A stretch of DNA of 41,237 nucleotides from JAVWMQ01 sp036637375 (GCA_036637375.1 JAVWMQ010000013.1:1-41237); one strand, 5' to 3'. Numbered from the stretch's first letter, positions 15,953 to 24,673 are shown. Made by a program: numbers and translations. Notes: generated by a model not told the origin, from the sequence alone.

Positions 15953-16372
15953 ATGAATAACGTAGTACTTATTGGAAGACTTACAAGAGATCCTGAGGTT
16001 AGATACACAGAACAGCAACTTGCTATTGCAAGGTTTTCTGTAGCAATCGACAGAGGCAAAGACAAAAACGGCGAGAGTCGTGGAACGGATTTCCCTACTG
16101 TAGTTGTGTTTGGTAAACAAGCTGAAAACTGTGAGAAATTCTTGGCCAAAGGTAGACAGGTTGGAGTGCAAGGACGCATTCAAACTGGAAGCTATGTAAA
16201 CAAGGACGGCAACAAGGTTTATACAACTGAAGTTGTTGCTGACAGAGTAGAGTTTTTAGGAACGGGAACTGGTGGAGCGCAAGGCGCATCAACAGGATCG
16301 TTTGCGACAAGTGAACCATCTGGTATTCCAGAAGGTTTCCAAGCAATCGAAGACGAAGACATTCCGTTTTAA
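15953..16372 (+). CDS. ssb: Single-stranded DNA-binding protein
   Basis: The 139-residue product has the SSB OB-fold start (NNVVLIGRLTRDPEVRYT), the conserved FxVAIDR segment, a short Gly/Ala/Ser linker and the acidic tip DEDIPF that binds SSB partners. It coats single-stranded DNA in replication and repair. The gene lies 9 bp after rpsF with an AGGAGG site and 18 bp before rpsR, the usual Firmicutes order. Confidence 0.97.
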   Translation: MNNVVLIGRLTRDPEVRYTEQQLAIARFSVAIDRGKDKNGESRGTDFPTVVVFGKQAENCEKFLAKGRQVGVQGRIQTGSYVNKDGNKVYTTEVVADRVEFLGTGTGGAQGASTGSFATSEPSGIPEGFQAIEDEDIPF

Positions 16373-16390
16373 AAGGAAAGGAGAACAGTC

Positions 16391-16627
16391 ATGATGGATA
16401 GAAGACGTGGTGGCGGTTTCAGAAAGAAAAAAGTTTGCCAGTTCTGCGCAGACAAAGCTGAAACAATTGACTACAAAGACGTAGATAAGCTAAAGAAGTA
16501 TGTAACTGAAAGAGGTAAGATTTTACCTAAGAGAGTTACAGGAACTTGTGCATTACATCAGAGAGAAGTGACTCGTGCGATTAAGAGAGCTAGAATCATT
16601 GCTTTATTACCGTATGATGCAGACTAA
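16391..16627 (+). CDS. rpsR: Ribosomal protein bS18
   Basis: The 78-residue product carries the bS18 core (DYKDVDKLKKYVTERGKILPKRVTG, split by conserved residues) and an N-terminal basic arm. Cysteines in VCQFC and TGTCALHQ suggest the zinc-binding C+ form. It partners bS6 on 16S rRNA. The start is either of two adjacent ATGs (16391 or 16394); the GGAGAA ribosome binding site fits both. Last gene of the operon. Confidence 0.97.
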   Translation: MMDRRRGGGFRKKKVCQFCADKAETIDYKDVDKLKKYVTERGKILPKRVTGTCALHQREVTRAIKRARIIALLPYDAD

Positions 16628-16641
16628 TTAATGAATAAATA

Positions 16642-16676
16642 AAACTCGCACCCCTTAGTTGAGTGCGAGTTTTTTT
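16642..16676 (+). terminator. Terminator of the rpsF-ssb-rpsR operon
   Basis: A 10-bp perfect stem (16642-16651 with 16663-16672), an 11-base loop and a run of T residues. Confidence 0.95.
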
Positions 16677-16724
16677 GTATCTGTATTTAAAAAAAAAAAT
16701 TCTCATAATGAGATAAGTTGTGTT

Positions 16725-16780
16725 GCAAAACGCAAAAATAATGCAAAATGCGAAACTGAATTGACGCAAAAAAAGCAAAA
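16725..16780 (+). repeat. Three GCAAAA-type repeats upstream of the sigma-54 promoter
   Basis: GCAAAACGCAAAA (16725-16737), GCAAAATGCGAAA (16743-16755) and GCAAAAAAAGCAAAA (16766-16780) form a loose direct-repeat array spaced 18 and 23 bp. They lie roughly 160-215 bp upstream of the predicted sigma-54 start, where enhancer-binding activators usually bind. Confidence 0.4.
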
Positions 16781-16910
16781 TTTACGACAAAGAAGGTGTA
16801 GCAAAAAAATAAAAGTGAAAATAAATAACCCTAATTAAACTGGGATATAAGAGGTAATGTTGGAATTTTCAGATAAACCATTACAGAGAATTGTTAAATA
16901 ATTATCAACT

Positions 16911-16927
16911 TTGGCACGAGGCTTGCT
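16911..16927 (+). promoter_or_regulatory. Sigma-54 (RpoN) promoter
   Basis: TTGGCACG-AGGC-TTGCT matches the -24/-12 consensus exactly (TGGCAC, N5, TTGC), with GG (16913-16914) and GC (16925-16926) separated by the obligatory 10 bases. The predicted start is near 16938, about 500 bp upstream of the PFOR gene, so the transcript would have a long leader. Sigma-54 controls 2-oxoacid and branched-chain amino acid catabolism in some Firmicutes (for example bkd in Bacillus), which fits the genes downstream. Confidence 0.75.
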
Positions 16928-16937
16928 TATTATATAG

Positions 16938-17323
16938 TGCGAGGAATATTGCCAGATAAATAATTGAGGTATTAATCTCGATGATATCATAAGTTTTATT
17001 TACAAAATTGGAGAAATAACTTTAATGGAGATTTCAAAAAAATGCTAGAATCGGCTCATAGTACACTTGTATACCAGTTTGTATAAACGGGAACACTTTT
17101 CTAAAAAAATGCTAAACATATTTATGTGAAATTATCCCCAAAAATAATAGTAGGTTATTGTATAAATTATATTGAAAATGAAAGAAAAAGACTTGTTAAA
17201 AAACCAACATTGTTTCATTAAAATACGATATTTCCTAAATTATCTGACTTTTTGGTAACTTTTCTAAATTTATCATTAAATAAGGGGATAAAAGAAAAGC
17301 TAAAAGAAACAAAATTGGAGAAA
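16938..17323. other. Gene-free leader of the PFOR operon
   Basis: No gene is apparent. Visible elements are a small hairpin ATTGAG/CTCGAT near 16963-16982, the repeated 12-mer AAAAAAATGCTA at 17036-17047 and 17103-17114, and a doubled TTGTATA/TGTATA near 17070-17085. A 7-codon ATG frame at 17025 has only a weak ribosome binding site. If the sigma-54 promoter is used, this is transcribed leader. Confidence 0.4.
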
Positions 17324-17340
17324 GTTTCTTTTGACGAAAC
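17324..17340. promoter_or_regulatory. Palindromic operator GTTTC-N7-GAAAC
   Basis: GTTTC (17324-17328), 7 bases, GAAAC (17336-17340), about 20 bp upstream of a -35 element. The same 17-bp motif occurs twice upstream of the VOR operon (24544-24560, 24614-24630). The position near -50 fits an activator. Confidence 0.55.
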
Positions 17341-17350
17341 ATAAAAACAA

Positions 17351-17378
17351 TTGATTAGCAATAATAATGAAGTAAAAT
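17351..17378 (+). promoter_or_regulatory. Sigma-A-type promoter proximal to the PFOR gene
   Basis: TTGATT (17351-17356), a 16-bp spacer and TAAAAT (17373-17378), followed by a leader of about 60 bases to the AGGAGGA ribosome binding site. Confidence 0.5.
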
Positions 17379-17444
17379 AGAGAAGATATAGAATAATGTA
17401 CAAATAGTATACATATAAATGGGAATGAACCAAGAGGAGGAACA

Positions 17445-20400
17445 ATGAGTAAGATTATGAAAATCGTAGATGGAAACGAAGCTGCAGCATACGTTGCTTA
17501 TCCATTTACAGAAGTTGCGGGTATTTATCCAATTACACCATCTTCACCAATGGCAGAAAAAACTGACGAATGGTCAGCAAATGGGCTAAAAAATATTTTT
17601 GGGCAAAAGGTTAGACTTGTAGAAATGCAGTCAGAAGCAGGTGCAGCAGGTGCTGTACATGGAGCGCTTGAAACAGGTGCTTTAGCGACTACTTATACTG
17701 CATCACAGGGTTTAATGCTTATGATACCAACTATGCATAGAATTTCAGGACAGAGACATCCAGGAGTGTTACATGTTGCATCAAGAACAATAGGAACACA
17801 TGCTTTTTCAATTTTTGGAGATCACTCTGATGTAATGAACTGTAGACAGACAGGTTTTTCAATGCTATGTTCAGGAAGTGTACAGGAAATTATGGATCTT
17901 GGTGGAATTGCGCATTTAGCTGCAATCAAAGGTAGAATTCCATTCCTACACTGGTTTGATGGATTTAGAACATCACACGAAATACAAAAGGTTGAAGCTT
18001 TGGAGTACAGCGACTTTGCTAAGCTTGTAGACTATGAAGAATTACAGAAGTTTAGAGATAACGCTATTAACCCAGAAGATCCAACAATGAGAAGTACAGT
18101 TCAGAACCCTGATATCTACTTCCAGGTTAGAGAAGCAAATAACAAGGATTACGATGCAATTCCAGAAATCGTTCAAGATTACATGGATGAAATCGCTAAA
18201 TTAACAGGTAGACAGTACCACTTGTTTGACTACTTCGGAGCAGAAGATGCTGAAAACGTTATTATTGCGATGGGTTCAGTTTGCGGAACAGCTGAAGAAG
18301 TTATTAAATCATTAAATGAACAAGGCGAAAAGGTTGGATTGATTCAGGTTCACCTATACAGACCTTTCTCAAAAGAACACCTATTTAAGGCAGTGCCAAA
18401 GTCATGTAAGAGAATTGCAGTTCTAGATAGACTAAAAGAAGCTGGTGCTATTGGAGATCCTTTATACGAGGACGTATGTACTGCTTATGTAAATGACAAA
18501 GAAAGACCAGAAATTTATGCTGGTAGATATGGTTTGTCTTCAAAAGACACAGATCCAGCTTGCATTAAGGCTGTATTTGATAACCTAAAATTAGAAACTC
18601 CTAGAGATCATTTCACTATTGGTATCAATGATGATGTTACTAACTTATCATTACCAATTGGAGAACCACTAGAAGTTGAGCCAGAAGGAACAATTAGTTG
18701 TAAATTCTGGGGTCTTGGTTCTGACGGTACTGTTGGAGCAAACAAGAACTCAATTAAGATTATCGGTGAGCAGACAGATATGTACTGCCAGGCTTACTTT
18801 GAATATGACACAAAGAAATCATTTGGTATTACTAAATCTCATTTAAGATTTGGTGACAAGCCAATTAGCTCAACTTACTTAGTTAAAAAAGCAAATTTTG
18901 TAGCATGTCATAACCAGAACTATTTAACTCAGTATGATATTATTACAGAAATCAAAAAGGGCGGAACATTCCTTCTAAATTGTGATTGGACGGTTGATGA
19001 ATTAGAAGCTAAGGTACCTGCTCATATCAGAAGATTTATCGCACAAAACGATATTAAATTCTATATTATTAATGCTAACAAGTGTTCTCAGGAAATTGGC
19101 CTAGGTAACCGTTCAAATATGGTTCTCCAAGCCGCGTTTTTCAATCTTGCCAAGGTCATTCCTGTAGAAGACGCTGTTATGCACATGAAGGCAGCAGTAA
19201 AGAAAACTTATGCAAAAAAAGGCGACAAGATTGTAAACATGAACATCGATGCAATTGATGCAGGCCTAAATGCTGTAGTTCAGGTTGAAGTTCCAGCTAG
19301 CTGGAAAGATGCTGTAGATGAAGAAAAGGTTGCTGACACAAAAGAACTACCATCAATCATCAAAGATGTATTAATTCCAATTAATGCTCAGAAGGGTGAC
19401 GATCTACCTGTAAGCACTTTCTTGAACCAAAAGGATGGTACTTTACCACTTGGAACATCTGCTTACGAAAAAAGAGGTATTGCAACAGACTTACCTGTAT
19501 GGGACAGCACTAAATGTATCCAGTGTAACCAGTGTTCATTTGTATGTCCACATGGTGTAGTTAGACCGTTCCTATTAGATGATGCTGAAGCTAAGAACGC
19601 ACCAGAAGGATTTGAAATGGCTGATGCTAAGGGCAAAGGCTTAGAAGAATATAAATATGCAATTCAGGTTAGTACACTTGACTGTACAAGCTGCGGCGCT
19701 TGCGCTACAACTTGTCCAAAGAGTGGAGAAGCCCTAAAGATGGTTAAAGCTCATGAGGTTTCTACAGAACAGACTAACTGGGAATATGCAATGACAATCA
19801 AAGAAAAGAAAGATGCTGCAGATAAGTTCTCTGTTAAGGGAAGTCAGTTCAGACAGCCATTACTAGAGTTCTCAGGAGCTTGTGCTGGTTGTGGAGAAAC
19901 TCCTTACATCAAACTATTAACTCAGCTATATGGGGACAAAATGTACATTGCAAATGGTACAGGCTGTACTCAGGCGTGGGGAGCAGCAATGCCATGTATG
20001 CCTTATTGCAAAAACCAAGAAGGCAAAGGACCAGCTTGGTCAAACTCACTATTTGAAAACAATGCAGAATTCTCATACGGTATGTGTCTATCAGTAGCTC
20101 ATCAGAGAGAAAACGTTAAGATGGACGTACTAGCATTAGTTGAATTAGTAGGCAAAGATAGCGAAATTGGCAAAATTGTTGATAGATGGCTTGAAGCTTA
20201 TGATGATTTAGATGTATCAGCATTAGAAACAAAGGCATTAATAAGTGCACTTGAAACTATTAAACTAGAAGGCGAAGCAAAGAAACTTGCAGATACTATC
20301 CTAGTTAAGAAAAACCACCTTGCAAAGAAGACAATGTGGATGGTAGGTGGTGACGGATGGGCTTATGACATCGGTTACGGCGGACTTGATCACGTATTTG

Positions 20401-20969
20401 CAATGGACGAAGACGTAAATGTATTAGTTGTTGACACTGAGGTTTACTCAAATACTGGTGGACAGTCATCAAAGGCTACTCCAGTAGGTGCAGTTGCACA
20501 GTTCCAGGCAGCTGGTAAAAAGACAAGAAAGAAAGACTTAGGTCTACTAATGATGTCTTATAACAACGTTTATGTTGCACAGTGTGCAATGGGAGCTAAT
20601 CCAAACCAGTTAATGAAGGCAATTAAAGAAGCAGAAGCTCACAAAGGACCTTCAATTGTAATTGTATATGCTCCATGTATCACTCACGGAATCAAAAAAG
20701 GAATGAATGACGCTCAGAGCGAAATGAAGGATGCTGTTGATTCTGGTTACTGGAACCTATACAGATGGAACCCAGATGTACAGGAATTCCACTTAGATTC
20801 AAAAGAACCTTCTAAGGACTTCAAAGAGTTCTTGAGAGGAGAAGTTAGATACTCTGCACTTGATATTACATTCCCAGAGAATGCAAAAATCCTATTTGAG
20901 GAAGCAGAACTAGCAGCTAAAGAGAAGTTCAATCATTACAAGAATTTAGCAAGAAAAATGGAGGATTAA
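17445..20969 (+). CDS. nifJ: Pyruvate:ferredoxin (flavodoxin) oxidoreductase
   Basis: The 1174-residue single-chain enzyme has the full homodimeric PFOR layout. The N-terminal pyrimidine-binding domain contains YPITPSSPMAE. The gamma and CoA-binding domains follow. A ferredoxin-like insert carries two 4Fe-4S motifs (CIQCNQCSFVCP from about residue 691, CTSCGACATTCP from about 746). The C-terminal TPP domain has the proximal cluster ligands (CAGCGE) and GDGWAYDIGYGG (about 969-980). It converts pyruvate and CoA to acetyl-CoA, CO2 and reduced ferredoxin in the cytosol. It is first in an operon with a CoA-transferase (2 bp apart) and BrnQ, so it may serve amino acid fermentation. Upstream lie the GTTTC palindrome and a sigma-54 promoter. 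Confidence 0.97.
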   Translation: MSKIMKIVDGNEAAAYVAYPFTEVAGIYPITPSSPMAEKTDEWSANGLKNIFGQKVRLVEMQSEAGAAGAVHGALETGALATTYTASQGLMLMIPTMHRISGQRHPGVLHVASRTIGTHAFSIFGDHSDVMNCRQTGFSMLCSGSVQEIMDLGGIAHLAAIKGRIPFLHWFDGFRTSHEIQKVEALEYSDFAKLVDYEELQKFRDNAINPEDPTMRSTVQNPDIYFQVREANNKDYDAIPEIVQDYMDEIAKLTGRQYHLFDYFGAEDAENVIIAMGSVCGTAEEVIKSLNEQGEKVGLIQVHLYRPFSKEHLFKAVPKSCKRIAVLDRLKEAGAIGDPLYEDVCTAYVNDKERPEIYAGRYGLSSKDTDPACIKAVFDNLKLETPRDHFTIGINDDVTNLSLPIGEPLEVEPEGTISCKFWGLGSDGTVGANKNSIKIIGEQTDMYCQAYFEYDTKKSFGITKSHLRFGDKPISSTYLVKKANFVACHNQNYLTQYDIITEIKKGGTFLLNCDWTVDELEAKVPAHIRRFIAQNDIKFYIINANKCSQEIGLGNRSNMVLQAAFFNLAKVIPVEDAVMHMKAAVKKTYAKKGDKIVNMNIDAIDAGLNAVVQVEVPASWKDAVDEEKVADTKELPSIIKDVLIPINAQKGDDLPVSTFLNQKDGTLPLGTSAYEKRGIATDLPVWDSTKCIQCNQCSFVCPHGVVRPFLLDDAEAKNAPEGFEMADAKGKGLEEYKYAIQVSTLDCTSCGACATTCPKSGEALKMVKAHEVSTEQTNWEYAMTIKEKKDAADKFSVKGSQFRQPLLEFSGACAGCGETPYIKLLTQLYGDKMYIANGTGCTQAWGAAMPCMPYCKNQEGKGPAWSNSLFENNAEFSYGMCLSVAHQRENVKMDVLALVELVGKDSEIGKIVDRWLEAYDDLDVSALETKALISALETIKLEGEAKKLADTILVKKNHLAKKTMWMVGGDGWAYDIGYGGLDHVFAMDEDVNVLVVDTEVYSNTGGQSSKATPVGAVAQFQAAGKKTRKKDLGLLMMSYNNVYVAQCAMGANPNQLMKAIKEAEAHKGPSIVIVYAPCITHGIKKGMNDAQSEMKDAVDSGYWNLYRWNPDVQEFHLDSKEPSKDFKEFLRGEVRYSALDITFPENAKILFEEAELAAKEKFNHYKNLARKMED

Positions 20970-20971
20970 TA

Positions 20972-22303
20972 ATGAATTTTCAGGAAGAATACAGACAGAA
21001 ATTAAGAACAGCTGATGAAGCTGTCAAAGTCGTAAAGAGTGGGGACTGGGTAGATTACAGTGTTTCGCTTGGTTTTCCAACATTATTAGACGAAGCATTA
21101 GCTAAAAGAAAAAATGAATTAAAAGATGTAAATATTAGAGGATATCTTGTTCTACAGCCTATTCAGGCTGTAGAATGTGATCCTTTACGTGAACACTTTA
21201 CATATAATTCATGGCATTGCGGAGGCTATGAGAGAAAACTTTGCGACAAGGGGCTATGTAACTACATCCCTATGGTATTTAGAAACGTTGCAGACTATTA
21301 CAGAAGATATTTGACTGTAAACGTTGCAATGATGGCAGTTCCACCAATGGACAAGCATGGATATTTCAACTTCTCACTAAACAATGCAACAGCTAGAGCA
21401 ACAATGGATGCGGCTGATGTAATTATACTTGAGATTAATGAAAACCTACCAAGAGTTTATGGTGGTATGGATGAAATGATACACATTTCAGAAGTTGATA
21501 TGATTGTTGAAGGCAAACATGATGCGTTAACAACATTAGGCTCTCCAGCTGCAACAGAAATTGACAATATTATTGCTAAGACAGTAGTTGAAAATATGCG
21601 AGATGGTTCTACAATTCAGATTGGTATTGGCGGCATGCCAAATGCAGTTGGCAAGATGATTGCTGAGTCTGATCTAAAGAACCTTGGTATCCACACTGAA
21701 TTATTAGTTGATGCTTACCTAGACATGTATAAAGCAGGTAAAATCACTAATATGGCAAAGAACATTGATAAGGGCAAGGGTGTATTTGGTTTTGCATTAG
21801 GTTCTCAAGAACTTTATGACTGGACTGCAGAAAACCCAGGTTTAGTAACTCACCCTATTGATTATGTTAATGCGCCAGAAGTGATTGCAAAACTTGACAA
21901 CTTTGTTTCAATTAACAACTGTATTTCAGTTGACTTATATGGACAAATTTGTGCTGAAAGTGCAGGAACAAGACATATTAGCGGAACAGGTGGTCAGCTA
22001 GACTTCCTAACAGGTGCTTTTATGGCTAAGGGTGGACAATCATTTATTTGCATGACTTCATCATTTACTGATAAAGAAGGAAAACTAAGATCAAGATTCT
22101 TACCTTCTTTCAACGGTGATATTGTAACAGATCCAAGATCTCAAGGCTTCTTATTAGTTACTGAATACGGCATGTTTAACATGGCGGGTAGATCTTCATG
22201 GGAGAGAGCAGAAGGTTTAATCAACCTAGCACATCCAGAACATAGAGATGAACTAATCAAGGCTGCAGAAGCACAAAAGATTTGGAGAAAATCCAACAAA
22301 TAG
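20972..22303 (+). CDS. Acyl-CoA (butyryl-CoA):acetate CoA-transferase
   Basis: The 443-residue protein belongs to the acetyl-CoA hydrolase/transferase family, butyryl-CoA:acetate CoA-transferase branch. Visible marks are the family segment GSQELYDWTAENPG, the glycine-rich IQIGIGGMPNAVG, the putative catalytic Glu in QICAESAG, and the C-terminal GLLVTEYG-like segment (FLLVTEYGMFNMAGRS). It would move CoA from butyryl-CoA or branched acyl-CoA to acetate, releasing the acid and acetyl-CoA. The gene begins 2 bp after PFOR with the ribosome binding site inside the end of that gene, so the two are translationally coupled. The acyl substrate is inferred from neighbours: the adjacent BrnQ points to branched-chain acids. 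Confidence 0.9.
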   Translation: MNFQEEYRQKLRTADEAVKVVKSGDWVDYSVSLGFPTLLDEALAKRKNELKDVNIRGYLVLQPIQAVECDPLREHFTYNSWHCGGYERKLCDKGLCNYIPMVFRNVADYYRRYLTVNVAMMAVPPMDKHGYFNFSLNNATARATMDAADVIILEINENLPRVYGGMDEMIHISEVDMIVEGKHDALTTLGSPAATEIDNIIAKTVVENMRDGSTIQIGIGGMPNAVGKMIAESDLKNLGIHTELLVDAYLDMYKAGKITNMAKNIDKGKGVFGFALGSQELYDWTAENPGLVTHPIDYVNAPEVIAKLDNFVSINNCISVDLYGQICAESAGTRHISGTGGQLDFLTGAFMAKGGQSFICMTSSFTDKEGKLRSRFLPSFNGDIVTDPRSQGFLLVTEYGMFNMAGRSSWERAEGLINLAHPEHRDELIKAAEAQKIWRKSNK

Positions 22304-22340
22304 TTGTTCTTACAACAAAATAAGAAAGAGGTACACGAAA

Positions 22341-23660
22341 ATGACGAAATTACCATCGACTCAAAAGGGTCAAAACTCAGACATTTTAGTTATCGGGATG
22401 GCACTTTTCTCAATGTTCTTTGGAGCAGGAAACCTAATTTTCCCTCCAACACTTGGGATGACATCAGGAACAGAATGGATTATCGGATTCATTTGTTTCT
22501 TCATTGCCGATATAGGACTTGGTTTCGCAGCAATTATTGCTATGATGAAGGGGTCAGGCAGAATTAAAGGAATCACAGCACCAGTAGGGAAGGGCGCTGC
22601 AATCGTAATTAATACAGCAGTTATTGTTTGTATTGGACCATTACTAGCGATTCCAAGAACAGCTGCAACAACATTTGAAATGGGTGTTCAGCCAGCAACA
22701 GACAAAGTAAGCTTATTAGTATTCTCACTAATCTTCTTTGCAATAACATTCGCATTAACAATTAGACCATCAAAAATTATTGATGTAATAGGTAAGTTCC
22801 TAACACCAGCTTTATTCATTTGTTTATTAGCACTTATTATCATTGGAGTAGTAACACCTATGTCAAGCGTACCACCAGCAACTTCAGAAGCAGTTGTTAA
22901 GGATGGAATCCTAGCAGGATACCAGGCAATGGACGTACTTGGAGCTTTAGGCTTTGCAATGATCGTTATTTCAACAGTAATTGCTAAGGGTTACACAACA
23001 GATAAAGCAAAAGCTGCAGTAACAGCTAAATCTTGTGCTGTTTCAGGCGTAATGTTATTCATCGTTTACGGAGGATTAACATTCCTTGGTGCAAGTTCAG
23101 GTACTGTATTTGCAAACGAAGGACTAAATCAGGCTGGACTATTAGTTGCAATTACTAATGGACTAATGGGCAAATGGGGTGTAGTAATTCTAGGATTAGT
23201 AGTTGCTCTAGCATGTCTAACAACTGCAATCGGACTAACATCTGCTGCAGGTTCATACTTCGAAGAATTAACACATGGTAAATTAAAGTACGAAATGGTA
23301 GTAACAGGAGTTATTATTCTAAGTTGTGGATTCTGTAACTTAGGATTAAGCCAGATAATCAGCTTATCTGCTCCAATTCTAACAGTTCTTTACCCAGTGG
23401 TAATCGTATTAATCGTATTAGCATTCTTCAAAAAGAAGCTAACAAACTTAAATGTTCATAGAGTTGCTGTTATCGTTACATTTGCTGTAAGTTTACTTTC
23501 AGTAATTGGCGGATACACAACAGGTCTAGAATTTGTTCACAAATTACCATTAGATGCTTATGGATTTAACTGGTTATTACCAGCAATTGTTGCAGGAATA
23601 ATCGGCGGATTTATCCCATACAAAGGTAAGACTGTAGACGAAATCGAAGAAACATTCTAA
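22341..23660 (+). CDS. brnQ: Branched-chain amino acid carrier BrnQ
   Basis: The 439-residue membrane protein has about 12 helices and the LIVCS/BrnQ family signature near the N-terminus (FSMFFGAGNLIFPP), with GPLLAIPRTAATTFE after the third helix. It imports Leu, Ile and Val with a cation. It follows the CoA-transferase by 37 bp with an AAGAGG ribosome binding site and precedes a strong hairpin terminator, making it the last gene of the PFOR operon. Its place links this operon to branched-chain amino acid fermentation. Confidence 0.95.
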   Translation: MTKLPSTQKGQNSDILVIGMALFSMFFGAGNLIFPPTLGMTSGTEWIIGFICFFIADIGLGFAAIIAMMKGSGRIKGITAPVGKGAAIVINTAVIVCIGPLLAIPRTAATTFEMGVQPATDKVSLLVFSLIFFAITFALTIRPSKIIDVIGKFLTPALFICLLALIIIGVVTPMSSVPPATSEAVVKDGILAGYQAMDVLGALGFAMIVISTVIAKGYTTDKAKAAVTAKSCAVSGVMLFIVYGGLTFLGASSGTVFANEGLNQAGLLVAITNGLMGKWGVVILGLVVALACLTTAIGLTSAAGSYFEELTHGKLKYEMVVTGVIILSCGFCNLGLSQIISLSAPILTVLYPVVIVLIVLAFFKKKLTNLNVHRVAVIVTFAVSLLSVIGGYTTGLEFVHKLPLDAYGFNWLLPAIVAGIIGGFIPYKGKTVDEIEETF

Positions 23661-23681
23661 CTAAAATAAATAAACTATAAT

Positions 23682-23712
23682 AAAACAGTAGGTGCTATGC
23701 ACCTACCGTTTT
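23682..23712. terminator. Bidirectional terminator between brnQ and the XRE gene
   Basis: A stem of 13 pairs with one mismatch and a 3-base loop (23682-23695 with 23699-23712) lies between convergent genes. It is followed by a T-run on each strand, longer on the minus strand. Confidence 0.85.
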
Positions 23713-23733
23713 AAAAAAAGTATAATGTAAGTA

Positions 23734-24471
23734 TTACTTGGTTTTCAAAAATAATGAGTTTGGTCTATTAATTACCATCATATTGCAAGATTTAAACATC
23801 TTGCTATCGTCTTTGCTTAAATGAATAACATTTACAAGGTCACTGTCTTCTTCAAGAATTTCTTTGGAGACAACAACCTTTACAGCAATAGGCGCAAAGA
23901 ATGGGGTACTACTTATTCCTGACATTATGCCAACAGCTGGAGAATGCACATGCATAGGATTTAATATGCAGATGTAAAGCCATTCTGTTGGATTAATCTG
24001 ATTCACTAATGTGATATGCGAGATTGTGTCGAAAGGTGAAACCCTACCAGAAAAAATATGCTGGCATTTATCGAGATTTTCAAAAGTCTCAAGACCATTA
24101 TAAAAGGTTACATCCAAAAAATTATTTTTGTCATTAGACTGGCTAATGAGCATTAAACATTTAACAACTTTGTTTATGCGACCATCGAAGTAATAAAGAT
24201 AAAACTTAGTTTGATCGAAGAAAGAGTTTTTAATTACAATATGTGATTTATTATACGGTGCTTGAAAATCTACTAACTCTTTGAAATCTATTTCAAGAGC
24301 ATTACCGATTTCTAGCAAGGTATCAAGATCAATAGTAATTGAACCATTTTCATATTTTGATAAAGTAGCTTTGCTCTTATTTATCATTTTAGAAAATTCG
24401 TCGATTGTAAGACCTTTGCTCTTTCTATACTTTTTGATACGGCTACCAACGTGCCGAGAAATTTCACTCAT
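23734..24471 (-). CDS. XRE-family transcriptional regulator with C-terminal sensor region
   Basis: The 245-residue protein has an N-terminal XRE helix-turn-helix (residues 8-65: GLTIDEFSKMINKSKATLSKYENG). About 175 residues follow that look like a beta-rich ligand or oligomerisation domain which I cannot assign. It lies between two operons of amino acid fermentation, converging on the first and diverging from the second. Because the palindrome GTTTC-N7-GAAAC occurs upstream of both operons, twice in its own divergent promoter region, this protein is the natural candidate for binding it. The ATG follows GGAGG at 7 bp. Confidence 0.85.
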   Translation of the reverse strand: MSEISRHVGSRIKKYRKSKGLTIDEFSKMINKSKATLSKYENGSITIDLDTLLEIGNALEIDFKELVDFQAPYNKSHIVIKNSFFDQTKFYLYYFDGRINKVVKCLMLISQSNDKNNFLDVTFYNGLETFENLDKCQHIFSGRVSPFDTISHITLVNQINPTEWLYICILNPMHVHSPAVGIMSGISSTPFFAPIAVKVVVSKEILEEDSDLVNVIHLSKDDSKMFKSCNMMVINRPNSLFLKTK

Positions 24472-24543
24472 AACAATACCTCCATGGGATAATAACTATA
24501 TGTAGTTTATTTTATTCTATAAAATGGTAAAGGTCAAGGTGAT

Positions 24544-24560
24544 GTTTCATAAAAGGAAAC
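24544..24560. promoter_or_regulatory. Palindromic operator GTTTC-N7-GAAAC, copy 1
   Basis: GTTTC (24544-24548) and GAAAC (24556-24560) separated by 7 bases, in the divergent region between the XRE gene and the VOR operon, centred about 80 bp from the XRE start codon. Confidence 0.5.
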
Positions 24561-24613
24561 AAAAGCAGCTTAAATCGAAAATATATGGATTGAAAAAAGG
24601 TATATATTAAATA

Positions 24614-24630
24614 GTTTCTCAGCAAGAAAC
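24614..24630. promoter_or_regulatory. Palindromic operator GTTTC-N7-GAAAC, copy 2
   Basis: GTTTC (24614-24618) and GAAAC (24626-24630) separated by 7 bases. It lies 70 bp (centre to centre) from copy 1 and about 23 bp upstream of the -35 at 24645, much like the copy in front of PFOR. Confidence 0.55.
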
Positions 24631-24644
24631 CGCAGAGACTAGTT

Positions 24645-24673
24645 TTGCGCAAGTATTGTTTTGATAGTTAAAA
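24645..24673 (+). promoter_or_regulatory. Possible promoter of the VOR operon
   Basis: TTGCGC (24645-24650), a 17-bp spacer and TTAAAA (24668-24673). This is a weak sigma-A-type match, consistent with a promoter needing activation. Confidence 0.4.

Noticed and set aside
17025..17048. Seven-codon ATG frame in the PFOR leader as a leader peptide
   Set aside because: Weak, distant ribosome binding site, no run of regulatory codons, and no attenuator hairpin after it.
22304..22567. 87-codon plus-strand frame starting before brnQ
   Set aside because: It is a shadow frame of the brnQ start region. BrnQ itself has a ribosome binding site and clear family match.
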